From Biscogniauxia marginata (lineage: Eukaryota; Ascomycota; Sordariomycetes; Xylariales; Xylariaceae), in the NCBI GenBank assembly GCA_022695795.1, contig MU404170.1, positions 1-64,000 on the forward strand: 64,000 bases of DNA, in the 5' to 3' direction. Position numbers and translations under genes: made by a program. The notes below the pieces were generated by a model, which worked only from the letters and a program-made list of their open reading frames with translations, was not told where the DNA came from and did not search any database. This document shows, one piece after another, positions 22,096-33,926 of this stretch (position 1 is its first letter; every line of letters begins with the position of its first letter).

Positions 22096-25000
22096 TTTGT
22101 CTGTGACAGATAGGGTGTTGCTTTATAGATGGTATTGCTTTAGGGTCTGGTAGATGAACTTGGTCTCAATGTCAAGTTCCAGAGCTATCACGGAAAGCTA
22201 GTTGGTGATATCGGGGGGTATAGAGGGAGATTGGCTAGTCGGAAGTGGATTGAAATCTCTAGCCGAGTAAGAGGTTCGATGCGGTATTGCAGATGTAGAC
22301 CTGTTTCTGATGATTGTGAAGAGTAGTAGGTCTGGATATTATTGATTGAATGAAATCAATGGATAAGTTGGAAGTACTTGGTGGGTAGAAAGGCGTGGCC
22401 TAGATCGAAGACTTGGGTCTCTTGGATAGTTTTGGGTGATGTGGGGGTAGCAGAGGTGATGGGTGATGGATAGAAGATTGGAAGCTTGATGAATGGTGTT
22501 CTTGTGCCGATGACTCAAGAATGTGATTATTTGGTGAACGAGCGAATGAAGAAATTGTGACAAACCCTCCTAACACTCTGTCTGACTGACGGTTAGATAG
22601 GTTATCGTACTGGGTTCTTGATTTGAAGGTAACAGTAAATCGATTATGATTCAATACAATGTGTTTATCAAAGAGGTTTCAAGGTACTCTAACTTATATT
22701 ACAAAGAATGAATATAGTCATGAATTGATAGCTAAAGAACGAGAGATTAATTACATGGGAATTTCCAACCTACTTATACAACTTCCACTTGTGTAGTTTG
22801 CTCCTTATGAATAGTATGTTGGATGTGTTCATCTTGGATGTGTTTATCTTGGATGTGTCTATCTTCCACATCCATTCCCACCATGTCAATGGTCACGTGA
22901 TGTTCAATTAGTTCCCCGTATTCCTCTTTTGGAGTCCTAATCCCTGTAGGATCGTAACAGAAATTCAGAGCAAGTGAGAAGAGGGTGCGGGCTCTTTTTA
23001 TATGGTAATTTTCCCCTGACCTTTCGCAGAAAGGTCGACCCAAACCTAACTAAATATGATCACGAGTGGGTAAAACTTTACAGGAACTGCGATGCATATT
23101 TACTTGAAGCATGGCTTTTCTGTAGTCACCTCCACTCACTAAAGAAGAGCGTAACATACATATGTTGAAGTTTATCGGTGTGCAGAGTGAAAAAACGTGT
23201 GAGAGCCATCCAAAGTTTACAAAATATGTGAATTAGAAGATTTATCGGCGACGTGTGCCCTATCTCCAATTGATTTTTCACTTATGCTTGGTAGAGTTGA
23301 GCACGACACATAAAAAACCATTTAATATAATGAAAGTTGGTTGGGCTTTGCAAGTTGAGCTGGTACTGAAGTTATGCCAGGAAGCTTTCCTCCGTCCGAT
23401 TTGGCAACCCATTGTGCATTTTGTTCATTAAGGAGCATCGAGGCATACGTAGCATGATTTTTGTGTTAATAGAAGTATTATATTTAGATGCCTACGGTAC
23501 ACTCTGGTAACAATGTAATTACTATGAGTACACGAAATAGATTGAAAACTGACATTTTCCCATTAAAGACGTCAGAATGAATGAGGGCTGTGAATACTCA
23601 TTAAATTGAGCTACAAGAACAGAATTGCTCGAGTACAAGTATTCAGATGGAATTTGTATGGTAGGCTTCTAATACGACTTATACGGAGGGTATCAACTCT
23701 TCATCCCGTCCTAGCTAATGCCAAAATAGAACAGACCGTTGTTAGACTAATGACTACTACATGTATTACTGAACTATCGCGGCCCGCTTCCGCAAACCGT
23801 TGCAAAGTCAAATTAAAACTTGCGCCTAACGACACAGCAAACCAACGCTGGTGATCACTTTTTTTTCTTTTTACGGAAAATACAAAGGGGTTTGGAATAG
23901 CTTTGGTATGCTTTAATAGCAAGCCCTAAAAGTACATTTTAGATTATTCCTTTACTGTTCCCTCAAAAAAGTCCTGTACCTATACCACTGGTGTGATGTG
24001 GCGTATATACCTACGTACACATATCAGGGCGCAAGATAAACAATCCTAAGGGAATAATATCTATGTTAATCAAATAATGTTAACATAAAAATCTAATGAT
24101 AAGAGACAGATATTGTTTTATTTTAACACTGACATTAAAAGACTGATTAAATAAGAGATTCAATTTCAAAGAAACTGTTTTATAGCACATATAAGCAGGT
24201 TTTAAATGCTATTTCACAGAACAAATTTGGCTTTCATTAGTTCAGTACGACTCCCAGCAGATCCCACAAGAAATAGGGAGATGCAAAACTCTTTTAAGTA
24301 TAGAGTCAATCGTTCAAAGACTATAAAGATGGAAGATGACACGAAGTTGTTTACCGCCAAGAGATTATCGTTATTATTGTGCAGATTGGCTTGATTGGAC
24401 AGCTAAGTTAGATATTAGTTTCGCGTGCTAATTACCTGTAGAATACCATTACCATTTTATTTTCTTCGTGCTACGATATGGTACTTAAGATAAAGCGTAG
24501 AGTGCCGCATACTTACGACTAGTAATAGTTACAACTTCGTCTTCTCAGACACAAGCTTTAGATAATACCTCCCTATAGTTAAGTATATTGGACTGTATAT
24601 GTAAGCTGCCATAAGGATAGCTGTTTGAGTGTGATATGACATGCACTGTGAGAACGAAAGGGGTGGATTATAATAACCCCTATCATCACCTATCCCGAAC
24701 CGCACCTCTCACACCCTTTAATTGCGCTGCGCGACCGGCTTGGTATCGAGTTACATTAGTACTAGTAGAACAATACTAAGCAACCTATAAGCCGTTTTAA
24801 TCAGCTAGTCTTATTGCAGAAGGAAACGGATATATGGTTCCCACCTTCATCGACACGGTAGCGGAAAGACAGAAATAGGCGAGCCAAACCAAGACAACCA
24901 TGCACGGCCTGTCAGTAAGATGCATCAACAAGGCAACCGTCCGCCTACTACGCGACTTCGTATGATGCGTGGGGTTTCCCGACTCTTCCCCGGGTTGCCG

Positions 25001-26533
25001 CCCTCTATCTGAGTTGGCGGCACAGACAAATGTATATGTAGGCAATCAATGGTGGTAAATGTCTACGTCGAATTTTGATCCAAAGTCTTGTGAACTATTT
25101 TATTACGCCTGCTAAATGTGGTGGTGTTTTAGTAGTAAAGCCTCCTTCAATGGCCAGAAAGTCTCAAACTAACCGCCACGAACTGCCATCTGTGCAAATC
25201 CTTCGCATGGGACTTGGTTGCCTTACACTTTCCATCCTTACCACCCACCGAAAAGTCCTTCCTGCGGGTAGCTCTCCCGGCTGCTCGGCATTTATCAAGC
25301 CCCTTGTCGATCCAGTTTACCCAAGTGTGAGCGCTACTTTCTATCCATACCATACTGCCGGGACACAGGGATTATTGTGGCGCTAAAGATACTTGGCTGT
25401 CACTGATGGGAACCTCGTACCGCTTACCTCCTTGTCTCGGGCTGGACAGGCAAAGCAAAAATATACTCACTCTTAAACGTGGCGGGACACGAGTAAAATA
25501 GAGAGAAAGAAAGAAAGTAGATCAGGAGATAATAATTGATGGATAATAATATAAACACAAATGACAGCCCAGCGTTGTGTCACCGCCTCTTCCAGACCCT
25601 TTTATCTATCTGCAGGACTTTTCATACGCGGGAACCATGCCGATGCAGCATTGTTACATTTTATTCCATCGTTTAATTTACCCAAGGGGCGTGGTATTGA
25701 CTAAATAGGATCGATATATAGGCAAGTACCTATGGATGTAGTTCTGCGATTTAAACCCAGAGCCGACCCAGAGCCTCGGGCCTACTCCCAGCACGACGGT
25801 TCAGACCCCAAAACGCCGTCTTACGCACCTAAAAGCCCAGCCCGTACGACAATTAGGGGGAGGGGACACCCGCTGATTGGACACCGACGCCCTCTATCCC
25901 TGCGCGTGGGAGACCCTTGTAGAATGCCACCCCAAACTGTCGGGTCACACCTAATATCACATCCCCTCTGCTCCTTGTGTCACACGCCACCGCTGCTTGT
26001 TCCCCGGCTGACTGCATACGTGCCTCTTTTTCTTATTTTGATACCATTCTTCCCTGACGTGGTTCCCAGTCCCAGTCCCACGCCCTCGGGCCGCCGACCC
26101 TATGCATTATGCATTAGTGAGGAGCCGGCGGTATGGATCCCCCGACAGGGGGGATCTGCCCTCGAGAGCCCGCGGCGTTTAATATACCCTTGGTTATATT
26201 GACTTGTGTTTGGTGCGCGGATCAGTCGAGGAGGGCCTTGCTTGTCATATCAGGGTGTTCGAGACAGTTCGTCCGCAGTGTAACTAGACCGAGAGGTATA
26301 TAAGAGCCCACGCATCGGCCGCGTTCCCTTGTACGACATGGCACAAGAAAAAAAAGAATAAGGGGAGCTTAGCTGGAAGTTGTGTCCGACCTGCCTAGCC
26401 CATCCTCACACTTACTGATCGCACTTGGATCCCAATTGTCCCTCCCCCGCCCTACACAACGGCGGTTGCGTAACTTAGGCACGCTTCGTGGCTTCGCCTC
26501 GCCTCGTCGACCGTGTACCTGACTCGCGCGACT
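22096..26533. other. AT-rich gene-poor region, 4.4 kb
   Basis: The left 500 bp should be promoter and 5' UTR of the PPxY gene. From about 23.1 to 24.7 kb the sequence is distinctly AT-rich, and only short open frames of 60-90 codons occur. An open frame at 25732-26202 (156 codons) is Pro/Arg-rich without features and is probably chance. I recognised no transposase, reverse transcriptase or terminal repeat. RIP-decayed repeat DNA is possible but unproven. Confidence 0.5.
22819..22863. repeat. 15-bp tandem repeat, three copies
   Basis: Three units of TTGGATGTGTTCATC differing at one central position (TTC, TTT, TCT). On the minus strand they fall in an 89-codon open frame and encode Asp-Arg/Lys/Glu-His-Ile-Gln repeats. 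Whether that frame is a gene is unknown. Confidence 0.85.
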
Positions 26534-27537
26534 ATGGCCGAGTTCGACGACATCGAGTACGAGGGCATCGGTGCAGATCGCTCTATCGGATCCGTGGGAA
26601 GCGAGCGCTGCTTTCGGGATCGCTCGCCCTGCGATACCGTCATCAGCCTGAGCGATGACGGAAAAGGCCTGTAAGACAAGACCAGACCAGACTATAGGTC
26701 ATTGCATTTTCTTACCACATCTTCCACTCTTGTCCACACGAATATCGCAATTAAATTTCTATATATTCTTGTTCAAGTCTAATCTTTGGACACGACGTTG
26801 AAGTTATTCATACCCCATTCCCCTATTCCACGAGCCTTCAGAGCAGCAACAACAAGAACAACATGAGCCTCCTGTATTCGGCAGAGACTCGGCGACGCTT
26901 AACTACCATGCGCTCGCCGCGGCCGTGGAGTCAAGGCCCTCATCTTCAGGAAGCAGTACCTCGCCCCTAGGTAGATACCGCCGCGATATGCAAGCGCACG
27001 AGCAGCTCGTCGTTGGCGAAACGCCTCACTATCAGAGGAAAAGGTCGCTAGTGACAGACGACGAAGAAGCCGGCTGCTCCAGTCGCTCCAAGAGTTGGCG
27101 ATCGACGACACCGGAAGGTTTACCGCCAGCTCCGCACGGCAAGTCAGTGCCTAGAATGAGCTCCCCTGCGGCGGAGCTGAGCGAGATGATCGAGCTGAAG
27201 GACTCCCCGGACTGGAACGACTTGTCGGTGGAAGAACAGGTACGACACGTGCGCAAGATGTATGTCATATCCCCCCTATTTCAACTTCATGTCTCCCGTA
27301 TTATGTACCAATGCGTCACCAATGCTTTCCATCATTTAATCCAAGTTGCTCGAGTATCGCTGTCAAATTTCCGTTACCTTTACGCTCCGGGCTCGTGGTA
27401 GTATTATTGCTATGGTATCTAACTACTCGTCATATAGGGGGGTGCTGAAGCAACGCGTACAGGCGCAGGATAACAGGCGCAAGCCTAGTGCCGTACGGGT
27501 TCGAAAGAGAAGTCGCTTGACTACTAAAAAAGATTAA
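26534..27537 (+). CDS. Small three-exon gene, unknown basic C-terminal protein
   Basis: I built exons 26534..26670, 26804..27259 and 27438..27537, joined over introns of 133 bp (GTAAGA...AAG) and 178 bp (GTATGT...TAG with an upstream CTAAC branch site). All phases agree, giving 230 residues. Exon 1 encodes MAEFDDIEYEGIGADRSIGS and continues acidic. The middle is Gln/Ser/Pro-rich and probably disordered. Residues about 180-200 (SPDWNDLSVEEQVRHVRKM) look helical. The C-terminus is strongly basic (RRKPSAVRVRKRSRLTTKK) and could be a nuclear localisation or nucleic-acid-binding segment. No family is recognised. The first intron acceptor (GAAG) is non-ideal but is the one that keeps the frame. It stands alone in an AT-rich region. 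Confidence 0.55.
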
Positions 27538-28523
27538 GGCGATGCACAGTATCAAAGATAATAGATAAATAGTCCTAGATCAAGGCTGGGATGTTAATAA
27601 TAAACAGGCGTTGTATACCAACGAGTATTACGCTTTTGATATTACCACTTGATCTGTCTCTTGAGTATTTGGTCCTAGTTAGTCGGAGGAAGGCTATAGT
27701 ACAATCTGTCAGCACTAACCCTCGAGGATTAGTGAAATTTATATTAGTGTTGGTCGATAGATTTTTTGCTATAACGAATAGCTCGGATGGCACCATGATA
27801 AATACTCGCATAAGTATTGAAGTTCGCGTGAAGTAGTATTTGTCCATATTTAGTACGACCGTAAATGTAAGACTTACAGTGACCAAACGATAGTATGATG
27901 TGCTTTGTTTAGCTGCGAAGTTATACTAGAGCATCGATAGTGATCTAGTTTCGCCGGAGCTGCTCTCTACTCCCCATGCATTGGATCTAGGCAGTCGATC
28001 TGCTGCATGCGATTTGTAGCGTCGTTTATATCATTGGAATTATTTACAAGCTGCCCTAGCTTCACTATAACTTTAATAACTTGATTAGTGATTTGTGTGA
28101 TGGCTACGCTACCTTTGGTAATGCTTCATGCTCTCGCTATACGTATTTAGGTGCTTTGGAGACGATGAAACCTGTTTAATTTGAAATAAGGAAGACAACT
28201 GTTAAAGTCTGTCCACTGACCAATTTACTGAGCTTGAATATTATTCAAAAGTGGCATAGTGTCTGTCTCCATGTTGCTGAAACTATAAGGGGTTTACACT
28301 TGTACCGTGCGTACGACTTTTTCGAACTGCCTTGATCCTTCAGCAGCCAAGAGAAAAGGCATCACTTGGCAGCCTATTCCTTGTTAGCAAGGCCTCTAGG
28401 CAGTATAAGAACACATTTTGCACACCGATATGGTTTCGGCCGGATTTGTGTTCTGGGCTTGAATCGTTATTATCCTGCTCGCTAGGCATCTTTTTAGGAC
28501 CTCTAGAGTCAGCTTTGGGCGCT
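27538..28523. other. Intergenic region, no gene seen
   Basis: About 1 kb of AT-rich sequence. The part directly before 28524 is an in-frame 64-codon extension of the F-box open frame (from 28332). It is not F-box-like and is taken as 5' UTR and promoter. Confidence 0.45.
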
Positions 28524-30083
28524 ATGATTGTAATTCCCCAGGAGATATTTGATACTATCGTCTCTTACGTCGACTATGAGACGCGCCGAAGTGTATTGAC
28601 TGTCTCTCGCAGGTTCCAGCTTGCCATCGAGAGGCTAACTTGGAGGGATATTCACGTCAATGGCGATGACATCGAATCATTCCAAAAGCTGTGTACCAGC
28701 CATCGGACAGAAGCGCTTCGAGAGCTCACCTTCGAGGTCAAATTTCCCAATCTACGACCAAAAGACGAAGAGAGCTTGGTTAGTTGCCGGCCGACGATTG
28801 AGGAGATTCGTGCCGACAACGAGCTGTTTACTAGCCAAAGTTGCGGACTCTTCCGAGCCCTCAAGATCGTGGAAGAACAGGTCATGACATCCAGTGGCAA
28901 CTTGCCTCGAATCGGTCTCAACATAAACACGCCAAGTCAGTATGATATCGGGCTATATTGTGAGCACAGAACATACCGTAGCTGGCGTTTATGCTTGCTT
29001 CGCCCTCATGACTTGCCTGAACTCTCTTGGATCAAAAAGCTGAGTTTCGGCGAGAACGGTAGATGCTATTATGGTGGCTCCAATGGTGCTTACGAATTCC
29101 CGCTCGACCTACGCATGCTCATTGATCTGTCAACTAAACTACCCGGTCTGGAAAACCTGAGCTGTCCATATCTTCCAGAACGCTTCCCCTACTACTACGA
29201 GGCTGCCGTGATACGCCATTTTACACATCCTTGGGAAGGGCCGTGGAGGGATTCTAGACATAATTTCTGTGCTGCGGTGAAATCGCAGCTAGCCAACTTG
29301 CCAGTCGGGTTGAGACTGGTTACGATACGATTTGGTGAAGCAAGCGGTTGGTTTGGAGGGAGCATGGATCAGAGTCGCGCACTCCCCAACCTCGTCGCCC
29401 CATCATCTTATGATCCCTTAAGCTCCAGCATCCGCCTTCTTTCACAGAATCTTACCCACCTTGACCTACAAATTTGTGCCGATAGCACTCTCTTCTGGCC
29501 CTCACTGGATGAGGGTGTGGGGAATGCGCCAAGTTGGCCGCATCTGAAACGATTAATCGTTCGTTTCCACAATGCCTCCCCCTCTGGCATCTGGTATTTC
29601 CAGGGACCTCGTGGAGAAGGTCGAGATGTGACTAATTTTGAGGTCACCGAAGCGCATTATCCTCCATTAGAAGATAACGAAACAGACGCGTACTGGGATG
29701 ACGTGTGGGACACCGAGGGTGGACGTGAAGAGATGATAGCTCCGGATGAATTCCGCATTGTGCCTAACGATGAAGTGCTGGAACCTTTCTTGGAGGCATT
29801 CGCCAAGGCATTGGGAAATATGCGAGCAATAGAAGAGGCCGAGTTGTCTACCTTGCTAGTGTGGAAACCGAGTGAGGAACGACAGACACAAGATTATCCA
29901 GATTGGCCCCCGGGAGACCTATTCAAAAAGACCAGATGGGGAATCAAGTATAACGTACAGAGTGGATCACGATGCCTTGAGTGGCAGGTTGGAGGTTGGC
30001 GGCCAAACTACAAGCTTCATCAATTATTCCGAGTTGCTTGTGGTGATTCGTCGGGGGCTGGTCTAGAAGAACGTTGGACATAG
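28524..30083 (+). CDS. F-box protein
   Basis: Single exon, 519 residues from the ATG at 28524. That start puts the F-box at the very N-terminus, as usual in fungal F-box proteins: IPQEIFDTIVSYVDYETRRS, then VLTVSRRFQLAIERLTWRDI. The F-box recruits Skp1 and places the protein in an SCF ubiquitin ligase. The rest (about residues 60-500) has Leu-spaced segments such as LPGLENLSCPYLPERFP and LTHLDLQICADSTLFWPSL, resembling irregular leucine-rich substrate-binding regions. An acidic loop lies near residues 385-420. The substrate is unknown. This class is large and fast-evolving in Pezizomycotina. Confidence 0.82.
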   Translation: MIVIPQEIFDTIVSYVDYETRRSVLTVSRRFQLAIERLTWRDIHVNGDDIESFQKLCTSHRTEALRELTFEVKFPNLRPKDEESLVSCRPTIEEIRADNELFTSQSCGLFRALKIVEEQVMTSSGNLPRIGLNINTPSQYDIGLYCEHRTYRSWRLCLLRPHDLPELSWIKKLSFGENGRCYYGGSNGAYEFPLDLRMLIDLSTKLPGLENLSCPYLPERFPYYYEAAVIRHFTHPWEGPWRDSRHNFCAAVKSQLANLPVGLRLVTIRFGEASGWFGGSMDQSRALPNLVAPSSYDPLSSSIRLLSQNLTHLDLQICADSTLFWPSLDEGVGNAPSWPHLKRLIVRFHNASPSGIWYFQGPRGEGRDVTNFEVTEAHYPPLEDNETDAYWDDVWDTEGGREEMIAPDEFRIVPNDEVLEPFLEAFAKALGNMRAIEEAELSTLLVWKPSEERQTQDYPDWPPGDLFKKTRWGIKYNVQSGSRCLEWQVGGWRPNYKLHQLFRVACGDSSGAGLEERWT

Positions 30084-30493
30084 AAAGAATCATGGGTTTA
30101 TTTGGTAATTGGAGAAATACATGAGGTTATGACTGGAAAGTGTGGAATTAGGATGCAAGTTGCCTGCGAAGATATCAAATAATGGCAACCAACAGATGAG
30201 AAGATATTACAGAGTAGGTAATGTTCATATTGGAACAAATGATGTGGCATGTGGCATGACGCATCTACCAGGTAAGCATATTTGTACTCCGTATCTACTA
30301 CCTACATAATGTAATATTCAAGCTTAGGCGACCCGTTAATCGCATCATCGCCCCACCAGAGCTCATTATAGCTTTTTATGTAATTCCACGAATAAGTCCA
30401 TCCCACGCAGGCAAATCGTCATCAACCAAACTTCGCAACCCGACCGATGATTCTTCCCCGTGCGCCCGCTGCCCACGCAGCAGCACATTCACG
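30084..30493. other. Intergenic region, promoter of the Vps38-like gene
   Basis: 410 bp with the 3' end of the F-box gene and the upstream region of the next gene. An out-of-frame ATG at 30447 precedes the chosen start. No distinctive element identified. Confidence 0.4.
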
Positions 30494-32326
30494 ATGCTGC
30501 CCCAGAACCGGCGCTTGCGGCATCTCCAAGGCATCTATCTACGGAATCTAAGTTTCGCAAGGCCCCACGGCAGAGCCATCGATGACTTGGACGCCGACCT
30601 ACAATCTAACAACACCAAGCTACACGAGGGTCAGCCCCAACTTCATCATGCCCGTTCCTCCGAGAGCTTGCGGCCACGCCCCAATGCGCGCAGGCGTAGC
30701 ACGAATCTCGCCAGCGCCAGCCCGGTGACGCGCCAGAAGACGTTGGAGTTCACCGTCGAGAGTAGAGCTGCCGACGTGTTCTTCTCGCTGCATTGTGAAG
30801 GAGTCGAAGATCCCATCTACATCAGCGAGGTCGTCGAGCGATCGATGAACTTCAGCTTCCGATTCTTCGACTTGTCGCAGGCCGGCCCGTCGGTTACGCG
30901 CCTGTCCCAGCTACGAGTCAACATATGGGCCAAGAAACAGCAATTGTGGACCCTGTTGCTTACACAGGACATCGACCTGCGCTCCCTTAACTACCTGGGC
31001 AGCTTGCGCAACCACCACTTCCCGCCGAACTGCCTCGTCTTCCACCTTGCCGATGGAGTCTACTCGCTTGACCTTTCGAGTAAGAGACCCGAACCAAAGC
31101 AAACCACCGCGCTTCCGACATCTTCGTACAATGCTCTCATGAAACTTTCCAATCTCGACAACTCTATCCAGGACTCCCTGGCTACCCGTGAAGCTCTTAC
31201 ATCGCAGATCAACCAAATCCTCGAACGTACACCTTTGAGCCCTGTTCCACGAGCCCAAGAGTCTGCTCTCCTAGCTTCGAAATACGTATCCTCGCAAAAG
31301 CGAGCCCTCCGAGCAGCCCAAGCTCGCCGGGACGATCTACAAGCATCGATCAGCGCCCGGCGCAACGCCATTGAACAGGGGCGAAGCGCGCAATCCAAAG
31401 CCGCCGAAGATCTTGAGAATGCCCAATCCAAGATACCGGCCTCCCAATCTCTCGTTGCGTCAACCCGCGAAAGCATACACGGCCAGCGCCGGCGCATCTG
31501 CGAAGACCTAGCCCACATATTTCCCATCGCTCCAACCTCTTCCGGGGCGCCGCTCGCGTTTAGTATCTGTGGCATTCCACTACCAAACACTGACTATGAT
31601 CCGACTTCGTCATCTTCGAACGAAGAGTCTCTGTCCGCTGGCCTGGGATATGTCGCCCAGCTGACGAATGCGCTGCAATTCTACCTGTCTGTGCCACTAC
31701 CCTATCCGGTGTCTCCCTTTGGCTCGCGGAGCAGCATACGGGATGACATCTCGATGCTGCCGGACGCGCAGCGCGAGTTTCCCCTGTTCCTGAGGGGAGG
31801 GGCGACGGCGGAGTACCGCTTCGACTACGGCTGGTTCCTGCTGAACAAGGACATCGAGGCGCTGTGCGTGGCGGCGGGCCTCAAGGTCGTGGATATCCGA
31901 CACACGCTGCCGAACCTGAAGTATTTACTCTACGTCTGCAGCGCGGGCAGCGACGAGGTGCCCGAGCGGAAACGCGGCGGCATACGCGGCTTGTGGACCG
32001 GCAGGATGAAAAGCCGCGCGGGCGGCGCCACCGTGGCCGGGGTCGACGACAGTGCCAGTAGTGCCGGCACCAGCCGCCGCGGCAGCGTCGACAGCGACAT
32101 CGTCGGCAGCAAGCAGCGGGAGCAGCTGAACCGGGCCATCAAGGAGAACAACAGCCACGGCGACCAACCCCCCTCTCCCGCCTCTGGGAGTGGTGGTGGT
32201 GGTGGTGGTGCTGCTGTTAGAGGAGGCCGTGCCTCGCCTCCAATGGGCCTTCCGTTCGACGACGAGGACACGAAGCTCACGCTGAGGACGAAGGGACTGA
32301 GGGAGAATGTTGGCGCACTTGCTTGA
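30494..32326 (+). CDS. vps38: UVRAG/Vps38-like subunit of PI3-kinase complex II
   Basis: Single exon, 610 residues. It opens with LPQNRRLRHLQGIYLRNLSF, the start typical of UVRAG/Vps38 proteins. Residues about 75-200 form a C2-like beta region (LEFTVESRAADVFFSLHCEG; RLSQLRVNIWAKKQQLW). Residues about 205-330 are coiled coil. Residues about 335-500 resemble the C-terminal Atg14/UVRAG domain (YVAQLTNALQFYLSVPLPYP; YRFDYGWFLLNKDIEALC; LPNLKYLLYVC). A disordered tail with a Gly run follows. In the Vps34-Vps15-Atg6 complex II the protein directs PI3P synthesis for endosomal sorting and late autophagy. The N-terminal start fits the family. Confidence 0.88.
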   Translation: MLPQNRRLRHLQGIYLRNLSFARPHGRAIDDLDADLQSNNTKLHEGQPQLHHARSSESLRPRPNARRRSTNLASASPVTRQKTLEFTVESRAADVFFSLHCEGVEDPIYISEVVERSMNFSFRFFDLSQAGPSVTRLSQLRVNIWAKKQQLWTLLLTQDIDLRSLNYLGSLRNHHFPPNCLVFHLADGVYSLDLSSKRPEPKQTTALPTSSYNALMKLSNLDNSIQDSLATREALTSQINQILERTPLSPVPRAQESALLASKYVSSQKRALRAAQARRDDLQASISARRNAIEQGRSAQSKAAEDLENAQSKIPASQSLVASTRESIHGQRRRICEDLAHIFPIAPTSSGAPLAFSICGIPLPNTDYDPTSSSSNEESLSAGLGYVAQLTNALQFYLSVPLPYPVSPFGSRSSIRDDISMLPDAQREFPLFLRGGATAEYRFDYGWFLLNKDIEALCVAAGLKVVDIRHTLPNLKYLLYVCSAGSDEVPERKRGGIRGLWTGRMKSRAGGATVAGVDDSASSAGTSRRGSVDSDIVGSKQREQLNRAIKENNSHGDQPPSPASGSGGGGGGAAVRGGRASPPMGLPFDDEDTKLTLRTKGLRENVGALA

Positions 32327-33926
32327 GATACCCCCCCTGGTAATTGCGGTTTTCTTTTTTTCTGTAAAAAAAGAAAAGAAAAGAAAAAAAAATTAATGAG
32401 AGAAAATGGAGAAATAGGAATGTACGAAAACTTATGTCGTATGTAATATCGAGAGACATGCTGTCTCGGATAATTAAACCTCTCTGCCTTCTCTGTTCAT
32501 GATACGTGATACTGGGGGTTGTTAGGTACCTCGATATTTTTTTTTATATCTTCGTGGTTCTTTTTCTCCCTCTTTCCCCTATGAGAAAGAGGGCGGTGGT
32601 GTTTAATTTGGTAATTCGTAATATGTTATATAGTAGATTTTTGTAACGAGTCGCTTGGAGATAAAGGGAGGGAGGCTTTTACCGGATGAGGAATATCTAC
32701 TAAGTCAGGGAGAATATGGGCGAGGAGATGTTGGTTTTAGTTTTTCCCTTAGTTGATGGGACTCCCACCGCTATATAGATATGCGAAACTGCGTCTTCTA
32801 TCTATAAATAAGGCAGCGGGTCCTTTATACAGATTACCTTATGTACCTACCTTCTATTCCGCGAACTACATAATCCGTGATAGCCACGGGGATGTTTTTC
32901 CTTTCAGTGTATTTATATATATATATATATCTCCTCTTTATAGAGACGGTATGTAATCCAGACAGAAAAGGAAAATCGTGTCGGGGTGGTAAAAGGGGTA
33001 GAGTCGTTTCCGTTACTAAGGGGTGGGTGGATGGGTGTCTTTGAAATCGCCGGAATATTGACAAGATTTTAGTTGCATAGACTATCTGCAGATTTTGGAT
33101 TCCTGAGCATATGTATTATCCGTAACTGGAGATATAGCAAAATTCTAAAATCCCTTGACCACTTCCCCACCCCTCCCCTTTTCAATACCATGTGTACGCT
33201 CGACCGTGAGAAATGAAGCCATTCCTATGAAGTATATGCACATAATCCCACGGTTCAAAAATATCCATGTAGCAAGCGATATACTCAGGTTATGATGTTT
33301 AATAGAAATTATTATTAGCCAATTGCTAAATCATAGCTGTCATGTTGCCCACCCTTATTTAAGTACCCGTTGCCAGCACGTTATTATCACGTCTATCTAC
33401 AATAGCCCGTCATTACTAGGATAGAAGGCTACATACATTACCGACATGCAGACTTTCTAAACCTCTCCCTCGCCCCGCCCCCCCAAAAAAGGCCATTGTT
33501 AGAATATAAAGCCATCTTAACATTCGAAAAATCGGATACACATGTATGTCACTAGCCGTAAGTCCGGATGCTCCAGAATTTCGCATAGAGTAAATCTACG
33601 CCTTAACGAAAAATCAATATAAAACCCACCAAGCCTCAAGCAGAAAATATAGCGAGTTGATAAGAATACACCATTAACACATGTCATCTGCCGTCCGCAC
33701 AATTGCGTGACGGTGTATACGAGTACAGAAATTATACAAGCCCACACCGTTCGTCCACTCTCTCGTCAAACTACTCGTAAAAGGTCTAGCAGGGAGGGGG
33801 TATCAAATATCAACCCCTCGTCGTCGTATCAAGCCTTCCTTCGTCTCTCCTTTCCACTTTTGATGCTGGCACAGGTTCTAACCCCAGGCGCATAAACAGC
33901 TCGCTGCGGGGCTGAGCGCGGCGCCA
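32327..33926. other. Convergent 3' intergenic region, simple repeats
   Basis: About 1.6 kb between the 3' ends of the Vps38-like gene and rtc1. It contains AAAAG-rich sequence at 32365-32391, T/TA runs near 32536-32550, and an AT dinucleotide run near 32914-32932. No gene seen; all open frames are short. Confidence 0.5.

Noticed and set aside
25732..26202. 156-codon plus-strand open frame
   Set aside because: Pro/Arg-rich with no motif, no clear start context and no spliced continuation; likely chance in a locally GC-rich stretch.
22096..26533. Transposable element in the AT-rich island
   Set aside because: No transposase, reverse transcriptase, terminal inverted repeat or target-site duplication could be seen by eye; kept only as a possibility in findings.
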